Assembly: GCA_964017065.1 (NCBI GenBank)
Contig: OZ024792.1
Coordinates: 3,529,754-3,593,753, forward strand
Direction of reading: 5' to 3'
DNA: 64,000 bases
Source of the DNA: Haliclona indistincta
Taxonomy: Eukaryota; Porifera; Demospongiae; Haplosclerida; Chalinidae
A program made the position numbers and the translations under genes. Positions 11,449 to 23,200 of this stretch are shown piece by piece. Each line of letters begins with the position of its first letter. Position 1 is the first letter of the stretch. The notes under the pieces were generated by a model. The model did no database searches. It was given only the letters and a program-made list of their open reading frames with translations, and was not told the DNA's origin.

Positions 11449-13859
11449 TGGGACCCCAATGGTGCACCCTTGGGAATTTGTTAATTCGCGGTGGGACCCC
11501 AATGGTGCACCCTTGGGGTTTTGTGAATCCGCGGTGGGACCCCAATGGTGCACCCCTGGAGTTTTGTGAATTCGCGGTGGGACCCCCAGGGTGAACCCTT
11601 AGGGTTTTGTGAATTCGGTGTGGGACCCCAATGGTGCACCCTTGCGGTTTTGTGAATTCGCGGTGGGAACCCAATGGTGCACCCTTGGGGTTTTGTGAAT
11701 ACGCGGTGGGACCCCAATGGTGCACCCTTGGGCTTTTGTGAATTCGCTGTGGGACCCCAATGGATCACCCTTGGGGTTTTGTGAATTCACGGTGGGACCC
11801 CAATGGTGCATCCTTGGGAATTTGTGAATTCGCAGTTGGACCCAAATGGTGTACCCTCGGGGTTTTGTGAATTCGCGGTGGGACCCCAATGGTGCACCCT
11901 TGGGGTTTTGTGAATTCGCGGTGGGACCTCCAGGGTGAACACTTGGGGTTTTGTGAATTCGCGGTGGGACTCAAATTGTGCAACCTTGGGCTTTTGTGAA
12001 TTCGCGTTGGGACCCCAATGGTGCACCCTTGGGGTTTTGTGAATTCGCGGTGGGACCCCAATGGTGCACCCTTGGCGTTTTGTCTATTCGCGGTGGGACG
12101 CCAATGGTGCACCCTTGGGGTTTTGTGAATTCGCGGTGTGACCGATATGGTGCACCCTCGGGGTATTGTGAATTCGCGGTGGTACCCCAATGGTGCTCAC
12201 TTCTGGTTTTGTGAATTCGCGGTGGGACCCCAATGGTGCACCCTTGGGATTTTTTGAATTCGCAGTGGGACCCAATGGTGCACCCTTGGGGTTTTGTGAA
12301 TTAGCGGTGGGACCCCAAGGTGCACCCTTGGGGTTTTGTGAATTCGCGGTGGGACCCCAATGGTGCATTCTTGGGGTTTTGAGACTTCGCGGTGGGACCC
12401 AAATGGTGCACCCTTTGGATTTTGTGAATTCGCGGTGGAACCCAAATGGTGCTCCCTTGGGATACCCTTGTTGTTCTGTGAATTCGCGGTGGGACCCCAA
12501 TGGTGCACCCTTGGGATTTTTTGAATTCGCAGTGGGACCCAATGGTGCACCCTTGGGGTTTTGTGAATTCGCGGTGGGACCCCAATGGTGTACTCTTGGG
12601 GTTTTGTGAATTCGCGGTGGGACCCCAATGGTGCACGCTTGGGGTGTTGTGAATCCGCGGTGGGACCCCAATGGTGCACCATGGGGTGTTGTGAATTCGC
12701 AGTGGGACCCAAATGGTGCACCCTTGGGGTTTTGTGAATTCGCAGTGGGACCCAATTGGAGCACCCTTGGGGTTTTGTGAATTCGCGGAGGGACCCCAAT
12801 GGTGTTCCCTTGGCGTTTTGTGAATTCGCGATGGGACCCCAATGGTGCACCCTTGGGGTAACCTTTGGGGTTCTGTGAATTCGTGGTGGGACCCCATTGG
12901 TGCACCCTTGAGGTTTTGTGAATTCGCGGTGGGACCTTAATGGTGCAAACTTGGGGTTTTGTGAATTCGCGGCGAGAACCCAATGGTGCACCCTTGAGGT
13001 TTTGTGAATTCGCGGTGGGACCTCAACGGTGCACCCTTGGGGTTTTGAGAATTCGCGGTGGGACCCCAATGGTGCACCGTTGGAGTTTTGTGTATTCGCG
13101 GTGGAACCCCAATGGTGCACCCTTGGGGTTCTGTGAATTCGCGGTGGGACCCCAATGGCGCACCCATGGGGTTTTGTGAATTCGCGGCGAGACCCCAATG
13201 GTGCACCCTTGGGGTTTTGTGAATTCGCGGTGGGACCCCAACGGTGCACCCTTGGGGTTTTGTGAATTAGCGGTGGGACCCAAAGGTGCACCCTTGAGGT
13301 TTTGTGAATTCGCGGTGGGACCCCAATGGTGCATTCATGTGGTTTTGTGAATTCGCGGTGGGACCCAAATGGTGCACCCTTGGAGTTTTGTGAATTCGCG
13401 GTGGAACCCAAATGGTGCTCCCTTGGGATACCCTTGTGGTTCTGTGAATTCGCGTTGGGACACCAATTGTGCACCCTTGGGGTTTTGTGAATTCGCGTTG
13501 GGACCACGATGACCCTTGGGGTTTTGTGAATTCGCGTTGATCCCCAATGGTGCACCCTAGGGGTTTTGTGAATTCGCTGTGGGACCCCAATGGTTCACCC
13601 TTGGGGTTCTGTGAATTCGCGGTGGGACCGAATTGGTGCACCCTTGGGGTTTTGTGAATTCGCGGTGGGACCCCAATGGTGCACCCTTGGGGTTTTGTGA
13701 ATTCGCGGTGGGACTCCAATTGTGCACCCTTGGGGTTTTGTGAATTCGCGATGGGACCCCAATGGTGCACCCTTGGTGTTTTGTGTATTCGCGGTGGGAC
13801 CTCAATGGTGCACCCTTGGCGTTTTGTCTATTCGCGGTGGGACCCCAATGGTGCACCCT

Positions 13860-14930
13860 TAGGGTTTTGTGAATTCGCGGTGGGACCCATATGGTGCACC
13901 CTTGGGGTATTGTTAATTCGCGGTGGTACCCCAATGGTGCTCACATCTGGTTTTGTGAATTCGCGGTGGGACCCCAAATGTGCACCCTTGGAGTTTTGTA
14001 AATTCGCGATGGGATCCCAATGGTGCGCCCTTGGGGTACCCTTTGGGGTTCTGTGAATTCGTGGTGGGACCCCAATGGTGCACCCTTGAGGTTTTGTTTA
14101 TTCGCGATGGGACTCCAATGGTGCAAACTTGGGGTTTTGTGAATTCGCGGTGGGACACCAATTGTGCACCCTTGGGGTTTCGTGAATTCACGGTGGAACC
14201 CCAATGGTGCACCCTTGGGGTACCCTTGGACTTCTGTGAATTCGCGGTAGGACCCCAATCGTGCACCCTTGGGGTTTTGTGAATTCGCTGTGAGACCCAA
14301 ATGGTGCACCCTTGGGGTTTTGTCAATTCGCGGTGCGACCGCAATGGTGCACCCTTCGGGTTTGTGAATTCGAGGTGGGACCCCAATGGTGCACCCTTGG
14401 GGTCTTGTGAATTCGCGGTGGGACCCATATGGTGCACCCTTGGGGTATTGTGAATTCGCGGAGGTACCCCAATGGTGCTCACATCTGGTTTTGTGAATTC
14501 GCGGAGGGACCCCAAATGTGCACTCTTGGAGTTTTGTAAACTCGCGATGGGACCCCAATGGTGCACCCTCGGGGTACCCTTTGGGGTTTAGTGAATTCGT
14601 GGTGGGACCCCAATGGTGCACCCTTGAGGTTTTGTTTATTCGCGGTGGGACCCCAATGGTGCAAACTTGGGGTTTTGTGAATTCGCGGTGGGACACCAAT
14701 TGTGCACCCTTGGGGTTTTGTGAATTCGCGGTGGAACCCAAATGGTGCACCCTTGGACTTCTGTGAATTCGCGGTGGGACCCCAATTGTGCACCCTTGGG
14801 GTTTTGTGAATTCGCTGTGACACCCAAATGGTGCACCCTTGGGGTTTTGTCAATTCGCGGTGCGACCCCAATGGTGCACCCTTGGGGTTTGTGAATTCGA
14901 GGTGGGACCCTAATGGTGCACCCTTGGGGT
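13860..14930 (+). repeat. Local tandem duplication of about 0.53 kb
   Basis: Two adjacent segments share the rare unit CACATCTGG followed by a CAAATGTGCAC unit and a GTACCCTTTGGGG unit (first copy near 13940-14050, second near 14475-14590). The offset is 538 bp at the left and 527 bp further right. The copies are more diverged than the 1,451-bp pair, so this is an older event. Confidence 0.65.
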
Positions 14931-16877
14931 TTTGTGAATTCGAGGTGGAACCCCAATGGTGCACCCTTGGGGTATGCTTGGGGTTCAGTGAATTCGCGGT
15001 GGGACCACAATGGTGCACCCTTGGTGTTTTGTGAATTCGCTGTGGGACCCAATGGTGCCCCCTTGGGGTATTGTGAATTCACGGTGGGATCCCAATGGTG
15101 CACTCTTGTGGTTTTGTGAATTCGCGGTGGGACCCCAATGGTGCACCCTTGGGAATTTGTTAATTCGTGGTGGGACCCCAATGGTGCACCCTTGGGGTTT
15201 TGTGAATCCGCGGTGGGACCCCAATGGTGCACCCTTTGAGTTTTGTGAATTCGCGGTGGGACCCCCAGGGTGAGCCCTTGGGGTTTTGTGAATTCGCGGT
15301 GGGACCCCAATTGTGCACCCTTGGGTTTTGTGAATACGCGTTGGGACCACAATGACCCTTGGGGTTTTGTGAATTCGCGGTGGGACCGAATTGGTGCACC
15401 CTTGGGGTTCTGTGAATTCGCGGTGGGACCGAATTGGTGCACCCTTGGGGTTTTGTGAATTCGCGTTGGGACCCCAATGGTGCACCCTTGCGGTTTTGTG
15501 AATTCGCGGTGGGACCCCAATAGTGCACCCTTGGGGTTTTGTGAATACGCGGTGGGACCCCAATGGTGCACCCTTGGGGTTTTGTGAATTCGCTGTGGGA
15601 CCCCAATCGTGCAACCTTGGGGTTTTGTGAATTCGCGGTGGGACCCCAATGGTGCACCCTTGGGAATTTGTGAATTCGCAGTGGGACCCAAATGGTGCAC
15701 CCTTGGGGTTTTGTGAATTCGCTGTGGGACCCCAATGGTGCACCCTTGGGGTTTTGTGAATTCGCGGTGGGACCGCCAGGGTGAACCCTTGGGGTTTTGT
15801 GAATTCGCGGTGGGACTCCAATTGTGCATCCTTGGGGTTTTGTGAATTCGCGATGGGACCCCAATGGTGCACCCTTGGGATTTTGTAAATTCGCGGTGGG
15901 ACCCCAATGGTGCACCCTTGGCGTTTTGTCTATTCGCGGTGGGACCCCAATGGTGCACCCTTGGGGTTTTGTGAATTCGCGGTGGGACCGATATGGTGCA
16001 CCCTTGGGGTATTGTGAATTCGCGGTGGTACCCCAATGGTGCTCACTTCTGGTTTTGTGAATTCGCGGTGTGACCCCAATGGTGCTCCGTTGGAGTTTTG
16101 TGAATTCGCGTTAGAACCCCAATGGTGCACCTTTGGGGTTTTGTGAATTTGCGATGGATCCCAAATGGTGCACCCTTAAGGTTTTGCGAATTCGCGTTGG
16201 AACCCAAATGGTGCACCCTTGGGGTTCTGTGAATTCGCGGTGGGTCACCAATGGTGCACCCTTGGGGATATTTGAATTCGCAGTGGGACCCAAATGGTGC
16301 ATCCTTGGGGTTTTGTGAATTCGCGATGGGCCCCAATGGTGCACCCTTGGGGTACCCTTAAAGGTTCTGTGAATTCGCGGTGGGACCCCAATGGTGCACC
16401 CTTGAGGTTTTATGAATTCGCGTTGGGACCCCAAAGGTGCAAACTTTGGTTTTTGTGAATTCGCGTTGGGACACCAATGGTGCACCCTTGTGGTTTTGTG
16501 AATTAGCGGTGGGACCCCTAGGTGCACCCTTGGGGTTTTGTGAATAAGCGGTGGGTGCACCCTTGGGTTTTTGTGAATTCGCGGTGGGGCCCCAATGGTG
16601 CATTCTTGGGTTTTGTGAATTTGCGGTGGAACCCCAATGGTGCACCCTTGGGGTTTTGTGAATTCGCAGTGTGACCCCAATGGTGCACCATTGGGGTTTA
16701 GTGAATTCGCGGTGGAAACCAAATGGTGCACCCTTGGGATACCCTTGGGGTTCTGTGAATTCGCGGTGGGACCCCAATGGTGCACCCTTGGGGTTCTGTT
16801 AATTCGCTGTGGGACCCCAATGGTGCACCCTGGGGTTTTGTGAATTCGCGGTGGGACCCCAAAGGTGCACCCTTGGG

Positions 16878-16948
16878 TAGCCTCGTACCCAGGCCTGCTC
16901 TATTGAGCTGACGGCCAGGTACACACTGTTCGCGCATGCGTTTAATTT
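16878..16948 (+). repeat. Left terminal inverted repeat of the MITE
   Basis: Begins TAGCCTCGTACCCAGG. Two blocks, of 33 and about 24 bases, are identical to the reverse complement of the right end, separated by a short mismatched spacer. Confidence 0.88.
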
Positions 16949-17172
16949 ATCCAACATCCGGTTAAAACGCAGATACTTACCGTACATTTCTCCGTGTTAC
17001 TTGGCTAGCCACGTGAGGAACACACCGTAGATAGTGCATAGCGAACTTCCGCGCGGCTGACGCTTATTTGTAAGGTAAGTTTAGCTGATTTGTGTCTAGC
17101 ACGCGACGTTGTGAGCTGAAATAGTGAGCATCGCGCTGAATTCAGAGCAAGTGAAACACTCACGTGTTTTTT

Positions 17173-17246
17173 AATTACACGCATGCGCGAACAGTGTGTA
17201 CCAGGCCTTAATTCAGCTCAATAGAGCAGGCCTGGGTACGAGGCTA
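17173..17246 (-). repeat. Right terminal inverted repeat of the MITE
   Basis: Ends CCTGGGTACGAGGCTA, the inverse of the left end. Its spacer between the two matching blocks is a few bases longer than on the left. Confidence 0.88.
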
Positions 17247-20200
17247 ACCCTTGGGGTACCCTTTGGGGTTCTGTGAATTCGCGGTGGGACCCCAATGGTT
17301 TACCCTTTGGGTTTTGTGAATTTGCGGTGGGACCCCAATGGTGTACCCTTGGGGTTTTGTGAGTTCGCGGTGGGACCCCAATGGTGCACCCTTGGGGTTT
17401 TGTGAATTCGCGGTGGCACCCCAATGGTGCACCCTTGGGGTACCCTTTTGGGTTCTGCGAATTCGCTTTGGGACCCCAATGGTGCACCCTTTGGGTTTTG
17501 TGAATTCGCGGTGGGACCCCAATGGTGCACCCTTGGGGTTTTGTGATTTCGCTTTGGGACCCCAATGGTGCACCCTTGGGGTTTTGCGAATTCGTGGTGG
17601 GACCCCAATGGTGCCCTCTTGCGGTTTTGTGAATTCGCGGTGGGACCCCAATGGTGCACCCTTGGGGTTTTGTGAATTCGCTGTGGGACCCCAATGGTGC
17701 ACCCTTGGGGTTTTGTGAATTCGCGGAGGGAACCCAATGGTGCACCCTTGGGATTTTGTGAAGTCGCAGTGGGACCCAAATGGTGCACCCTTGGGGTTTT
17801 GTGAATTCGCAGTGGGACCCAAATGGTGCACCCTTGGCGTTTTGTGAATTCGCGATGGGACCCCAATGGTGCACCCTTGGGGTACCCTTTGGGGTTCTGT
17901 GAATTCGTGGTGGGACCCCAATGGTGCACCCTTGGGGTTTTGTGATTTCGCGGTGGGACCCCAATGGTGCATTCTTGGGGTTTTGTGAACTCGCGGTGGG
18001 ACCCAAATGGTGCACCCTTGGAGTTTTGTGAATTCGCTGTGGAACCCAAATGGTGCTCCATTGGGATAGCCTTGTGGTTCTGTGAATTCGCGGTGGGAAC
18101 CCAATGGTGCAACCTTGGGGTTTTGTGAATTCGCTGTGGGACCCCAATGGTGCACCCTTGGGGTTTTGTGAATTCGCGGAGGGACCCCAATGGTTCACCC
18201 TTGGGATTTTGTGAATTCGCAGTGGGACCCAAATGGGGCACCCTTGGGGTTTTGTGAATTCGCAGTGGGACCTAAATGGTGCATTCTTGGGGTTTTGTGA
18301 ATTCGCGGTGGGACCCCAATGGTGTTCCCTTGGGGTTCTGTGGATTCGCGGTGGGACCCCAACGGTGCACCCTTGGGGTTTTGTGAATTCGCGGTGGTTG
18401 CACCCTTGGGGTTTTGTGAATTCGCGGTGGGACCCCAATGGTGCATTTTTGGGGTTTTGTGAATTTGCGGTGGGACCCAAATGGTGCACCCTTGGGGTTT
18501 TGTGAATTCGTGGTGTTACCCCAATGGTGCACCCTTGGGGTTTTGTGAATTCGCGGTTGGAACCAAATGGTGCACCCTTGGGATATCCTTGGTGTTCTGT
18601 GAATTCGCGGTGGGACCCCAATGGTGCACCCTTAGGGTTCTCTTAATTCGCTGTGGGACCCCAATGGTGCACACTTGGGGTTATGTGAATTCGCGGTGGG
18701 ACCCCAAAGGTGCACCCTTGGGGTACCCTTTGGGGTTCTGTGAATTCGCGGTGGGACCCCAATGGTTTACCCTTGGGGTTTTGTGAATTCGCGTTGGGAC
18801 CCCAATGGTGTACCCTTGGGGTTTTGTGAATTCGCGGTGGGACCCCAATGGTGCACCCTTGGGGTTTTGTGAATTCGCGGTGGCACTCCAATGGTGCACC
18901 CTTGGGGTACCCTTTTGGGTTCTGTGAATTCGCTTTGGGACTCCAATTGTGCACCCTTGGGGTTTAGTGAATTCGCGGTGGGACCCCAATGGTGCACCCT
19001 TGGGGTTTTGTGATTTCGCTGTGGGACCCCAATGGTGCACCCTTGGGGTTTTGCGAATTCGCGATGGGACCCCAATGGTGCACTCTTGCGGTTTTGTGAA
19101 TTCGCGGTGGGACCCCAATGGTGCACCCTTGGGGTTTTGTTTATTCGCTGTGGGACCCCAATGGTGCACCCTTGGGGTTTTGTGAATTCGCGGAGGGACC
19201 CCAATGGTGCACCCTTGGGGTTTTGTGAATTCGCAGTGGGACCCCAACGGTGCACCATTGGGGTTTTGTGAATTCGCGGTGGGACCCCAATGGAGCACCG
19301 TTGGAATTTTGTGAATTCGCGGTGGAACCCCAATGGTGCACCCTTGGGGTTCTGTGAATTCGCGGTGGGACCCCAATGGTGCACACATGGGGTTTTGTGA
19401 ATTCGCGGCGGGATCCCAATGGTGCACCCTTGGGGTTTTGTGAATTCGCGGTGGGACCCCAACGGTGCACCCTTGGGGTTTTGTGAATTCGCGGTGGGAC
19501 CCCAACGGTGCACCCTTGGGGTTTTGTGAATTCGCGTTGGACCCCAATGGTGCACCCTTGTGGTTTTGTGAATTAGCGGTGGGACCCCAAGTTGCACCCT
19601 TGGGGTTTTGTGATTTCGCGGTGGGACCCCAATGGTGCATTCTTGGGGTTTTGTGAATTCGCGGTGGGACCCAAATGGTGCACCCTTGTGGTTTTGTGAA
19701 TTCGCGGTGGGTGCACCCTTTGGGGTTCTGTGAATTCGTGGTGGGACCTCAATGGGGCACCCTTGGGGTTTTGTGAATTCGCGGTGGGACCCAAATGGTG
19801 CACCCTTGGAGTTTTGTGAATTCTCTGTGGAACCCAAATGGTGCTCCCTTGGGATACCCTTGTGGTTCTGTGAATTCGCGGTGGGAACCCAATGGGCACC
19901 CTTGGGGTTTTGTGAATTCGCAGTGGGACCCCAATGGTGCACCCTTGGGGTACCCTTTGGGGTTCTGTGAATTCGTGGTGGGACCCCAATGGTGCACCCT
20001 TGAGGTTTTGTGAATTCGTGGTGGGACCCCAATGGTGCAAACTTGGGGTTTTGTGAATTCGCGGTGGGACACCAATTGTCCACCCTTGAGGTTTTGTGAA
20101 TTCGCGGTGGGACCCCAATGGTGCACCCTTGTGGTTTTGTGATTTCGCGGTGGGACCCCAATGGTGCACCGTTGGAGTTTTGTGAATTCGCGGTGGAACC

Positions 20201-23200
20201 CCAATGGTGCACCCTTGGGGTACCCTTGGGGTTCTGTGGATTCGCGGCGGGACCCCAATGGTGCACTCTTGAAATTTTGTGAATTCGCGGTGGTACCCCA
20301 ACGGTGCACCGTTGGGGTTTTGTGAATTCGCGGTGGGACCCCAACGGTGCACCCTTGGGGTTTTGTGAATTCGCGTTGGACCCCAATGGTGCATCCTTGG
20401 GGTTTTGTGAATTCGCAGAGGGACCCCAACGGTGCACCCATGGGGTTTTGTGAATTCGCGTTGGACCCCAATGGTGCATCCTTGGGGTTTTGTGAATTCG
20501 CGGTGGAACCCCAATGGTGCATCCTTGGGGTACCCTTGGGGTTCTGTGAATTCGCGGCGGGACCCCAATGGTGCACTCTAGAGGTTTTGTGAATTCGCGG
20601 TGGTACCCCAATGGTGCACCCTTGAGGTTTTGTGAATTCGCGTTGGGACCCCAAAGGGGCAAACTTTGGTTTTTGTGAATTCGCGTTGGGGCACCAATGG
20701 TGCACCGTTGGGGTTTCTTGAATTCGCGGAGGGACCCCAATGGTGCACCGTTGGAGTTTTGTGAATTCGCGGTTGAACCCCAATGGTGCACCCTTGTGGT
20801 ACCCTTGGGGTTCTGTGAATTCGCGGTGGGACCCCAACGGTGCATCCTTGGGGTTTTGTGAATTCGCGGTGGGACCCCAACGGTGCACCCTTGGGGTTTT
20901 GTGAATTCGCTGTGGGACCCCAATGGTGCACCCTTGGGGTTTTGCGAATTCGTGGTGGGACCCCAATGGTGCCCTCTTGCGGTTTTGTGAATTCGCGGTG
21001 GGACCCCAATGGTGCACCCTTGGGGTTTTGTGAATTCGCTGTGGGACCCCAATGGTGCACCCTTGGGGTTTTGTGAATTCGCGGAGGGAACCCAATGGTG
21101 CACCCTTGGGATTTTGTGAAGTCGCAGTGGGACCCAAATGGTGCACCCTTGGGGTTTTGTGAATTCGCAGTGGGACCCCAATGGTGCACCATTGGGGTTT
21201 TGTGAATTCGCGTTGGGACCCCAATGGAGCACCGTTGGAATTGAGTGAATTCGCGGTGGAACCCAATGGTGCACCCTTGGGGTTCTGTGAATTCGCGGTG
21301 GGACCCCAATGGTGCACCCATGGGGTTTTGTGAATTCGCGGAGGGACCCCAATGGTGCACCCTTGGGGTTTTGTGAATTCGCGGTGAGACCCCAACGGTG
21401 CACCCTTGGGGTTTGTGAATTCGCGGTGGGACCCCTACGGTGCTCCCTTGGGGTTTTGTGAATTCGCGTTGGACCCCAATGGTGCACCCTTGTGGTTTTG
21501 TGAATTAGCGGTGGGACCCCAAGTTGCACCATTGGGGTTTTGTGAATTCGCGGTGGGACCCCAATGGTGCATTCTTGGGGTTTTGTGAATTCGCGGTGGG
21601 ACCCAAATGGTGCACCCTTGGGGTTTTGTGAATTCGCGGTGGGTGCACCCTTTGGGGTTCTGTGAATTCGTGGTGGGACCCAAATGGTGCACCCTTGGAG
21701 TTTTGTGAATTCTCTGTGGAACCCAAATGGTGCTCCCTTGGGATACCCTTGTGGTTCAGTGAATTCGCGGTGGGAACCCAATGGTGCACCCTTGGGGTTT
21801 TGTGAATTCGCTGTGGGACCCCAATGGTGCACCCTTGAGGTACCCTTTGGGGTTCTGTGAATTCGTGGTGGGACCCCAATGGTGCACCCTTGAGGTTTTG
21901 TGAATTCGCGGTGGGACCCCAATGGTGCAAACTTGGGGTTTTGTGAATTCGCGGTGGGACACCAATGGTCCACCCTTGAGGTTTTGTGAATTCGCGGTGG
22001 GACCCCAATGGTGCACCCTTGTGGTTTTGTGATTTCGCGGTGGGACCCCAATGGTGCACCGTAGGAGTTTTGTGAATTCGCGGTGGAACCCCAATGGTGC
22101 ACCCTTGGGGTACCCTTGGGGTTCTGTGAATTCGCGGCGGGACCCCAATGGTGCACTCTTGAGGTTTTATGAATTCGCGGTGGTACCCCAACGGTGCACC
22201 GTTGGGGTTTTGTGAATTCGCGGTGGGACCCCAACGGTGCACCCTTGGGGTTTTGTGAATTCGCGTTGGACCCCAATGGTGCATCCTTGGGGTTTTGTGA
22301 ATTCGCGGTGGAACCCCAATGGTGCACCCTTAGGGTACCCTTGGGGTTCTGTGAATTCGCGGCGGGACCCCAATGGTGCACTCTTGAGGTTTTGTGAATT
22401 CGCGGTGGTACCCCAATGGTGCACCCTTGAGGTTTTGTGAATTCGCGTTGGGACCCCAAAGGTGCAAACTTTGGTTTTTGTGAATTCGCGTTGGGACACC
22501 AATGGTGCACCGTTGGGGTTTTGTGAATTCGCGGTGGGACCCCTATGGAGCACCGTTGGAATTTTGTGAATTCGCGGTGGAACCCCAATGGTGCACCCTT
22601 GGGGTTCTGTGAATTCGCGGTGGGACCCCAATGGTGCACCCTTGGGGTTCTGTGAATTCGCGGCGGGACCCCAATGGTGCACCCTTGGGGTTTTGTGAAT
22701 TCGCGGTGGGACCCCAACGGTGCACCCTTTGGGTTTTGTGAATTCGCGGTGGGACCCCAACGGTGCACCGTTGGGGTTTTGTGAATTCGCGGTGGGACCC
22801 CAACGGTGCACCCTTGGGGTTTTGTGAATTAGCGCTGGACCCCAATGGTGCACCCTTGTGGTTTTGTGAATTAGCGGTGGTACCCCTAGGTGCACCCTTG
22901 GGGTTTTGTGATTTCGCGGTGGGTGCATTCTTGGGTTTTTGTGAATTCGCGGTGGGACCCCAATAGTGCATTCTTGGGTTTTGTGAATTTGCGGTGGAAC
23001 CCCAATGGTGTACACTTGGGGTTTTGTGAATTCACAGTGTGACCCCAATGGTGCACCATTGGGGTTTAGTGAATTCGCGGTGGAAACCAAATGTTGCACC
23101 CTTGGGATACCCATGGGGTTCTGTGAATTCGCGGTGGGACCCCAATGGTGCACCCTTGGGGTTCTGTTAATTCGCTGTGGGACCCCAATGGTGCACCCTG

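Larger units (their letters stand above)
1..16877. repeat. Satellite block A, 43-bp tandem unit
   Basis: Uninterrupted head-to-tail satellite. A consensus unit lies at 2366-2408: GTGAATTCGCGG, then TGGGACCCCAATGG, then TGCACCC, then TTGGGG and TTTT, 43 bp in all with 25 G/C. Each unit carries an EcoRI-type GAATTC and a GTGCAC. Units differ by point changes and by versions about 11-12 bp longer (see separate entry). On the minus strand the consensus has no stop in any frame, so long open frames appear everywhere; they have no consistent start, no splice structure and no non-repeat domain, and are not called as genes. Block A also shares about 400 bp between 115-515 and 12940-13340 (offset about 12,825). 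Lineage and function are unknown; a pericentromeric or other heterochromatic array is plausible but not shown. Confidence 0.97.
16878..17246. mobile_element. 369-bp MITE with long TIRs and 9-bp target duplication
   Basis: Non-satellite sequence bounded by inverted repeats of about 70 bp. The left end (16878-16948) and the reverse complement of the right end (17173-17246) share TAGCCTCGTACCCAGGCC and continue identically for 33 bases; after a few mismatches they share another identical stretch ending GTTCGCGCATGCGT. It is flanked by ACCCTTGGG on both sides (16869-16877 and 17247-17255). A paralogous satellite copy near 23237-23245 has this word once and no insertion, which acts as an empty site. 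It has no coding potential. A 9-bp duplication and long inverted repeats fit Mutator-like (MULE) or Merlin-type non-autonomous elements; the family is not proven. Confidence 0.88.

Noticed and set aside
1..16877. CRISPR-like regular repeats
   Set aside because: Units are directly contiguous with no unique spacers, and the context is eukaryotic.
16799..16987. 62-codon minus-strand frame running from the MITE into the satellite
   Set aside because: It crosses the element border and has no counterpart in uninterrupted copies.
18767..22768. 1,333-codon minus-strand open frame and dozens of similar long frames in the satellite
   Set aside because: The consensus unit lacks stops in all three minus frames, overlapping frames are equally long, there is no domain outside the 43-residue repeat, and frames end wherever a variant unit brings a stop (often GAATTAG). 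They are not reported as genes.
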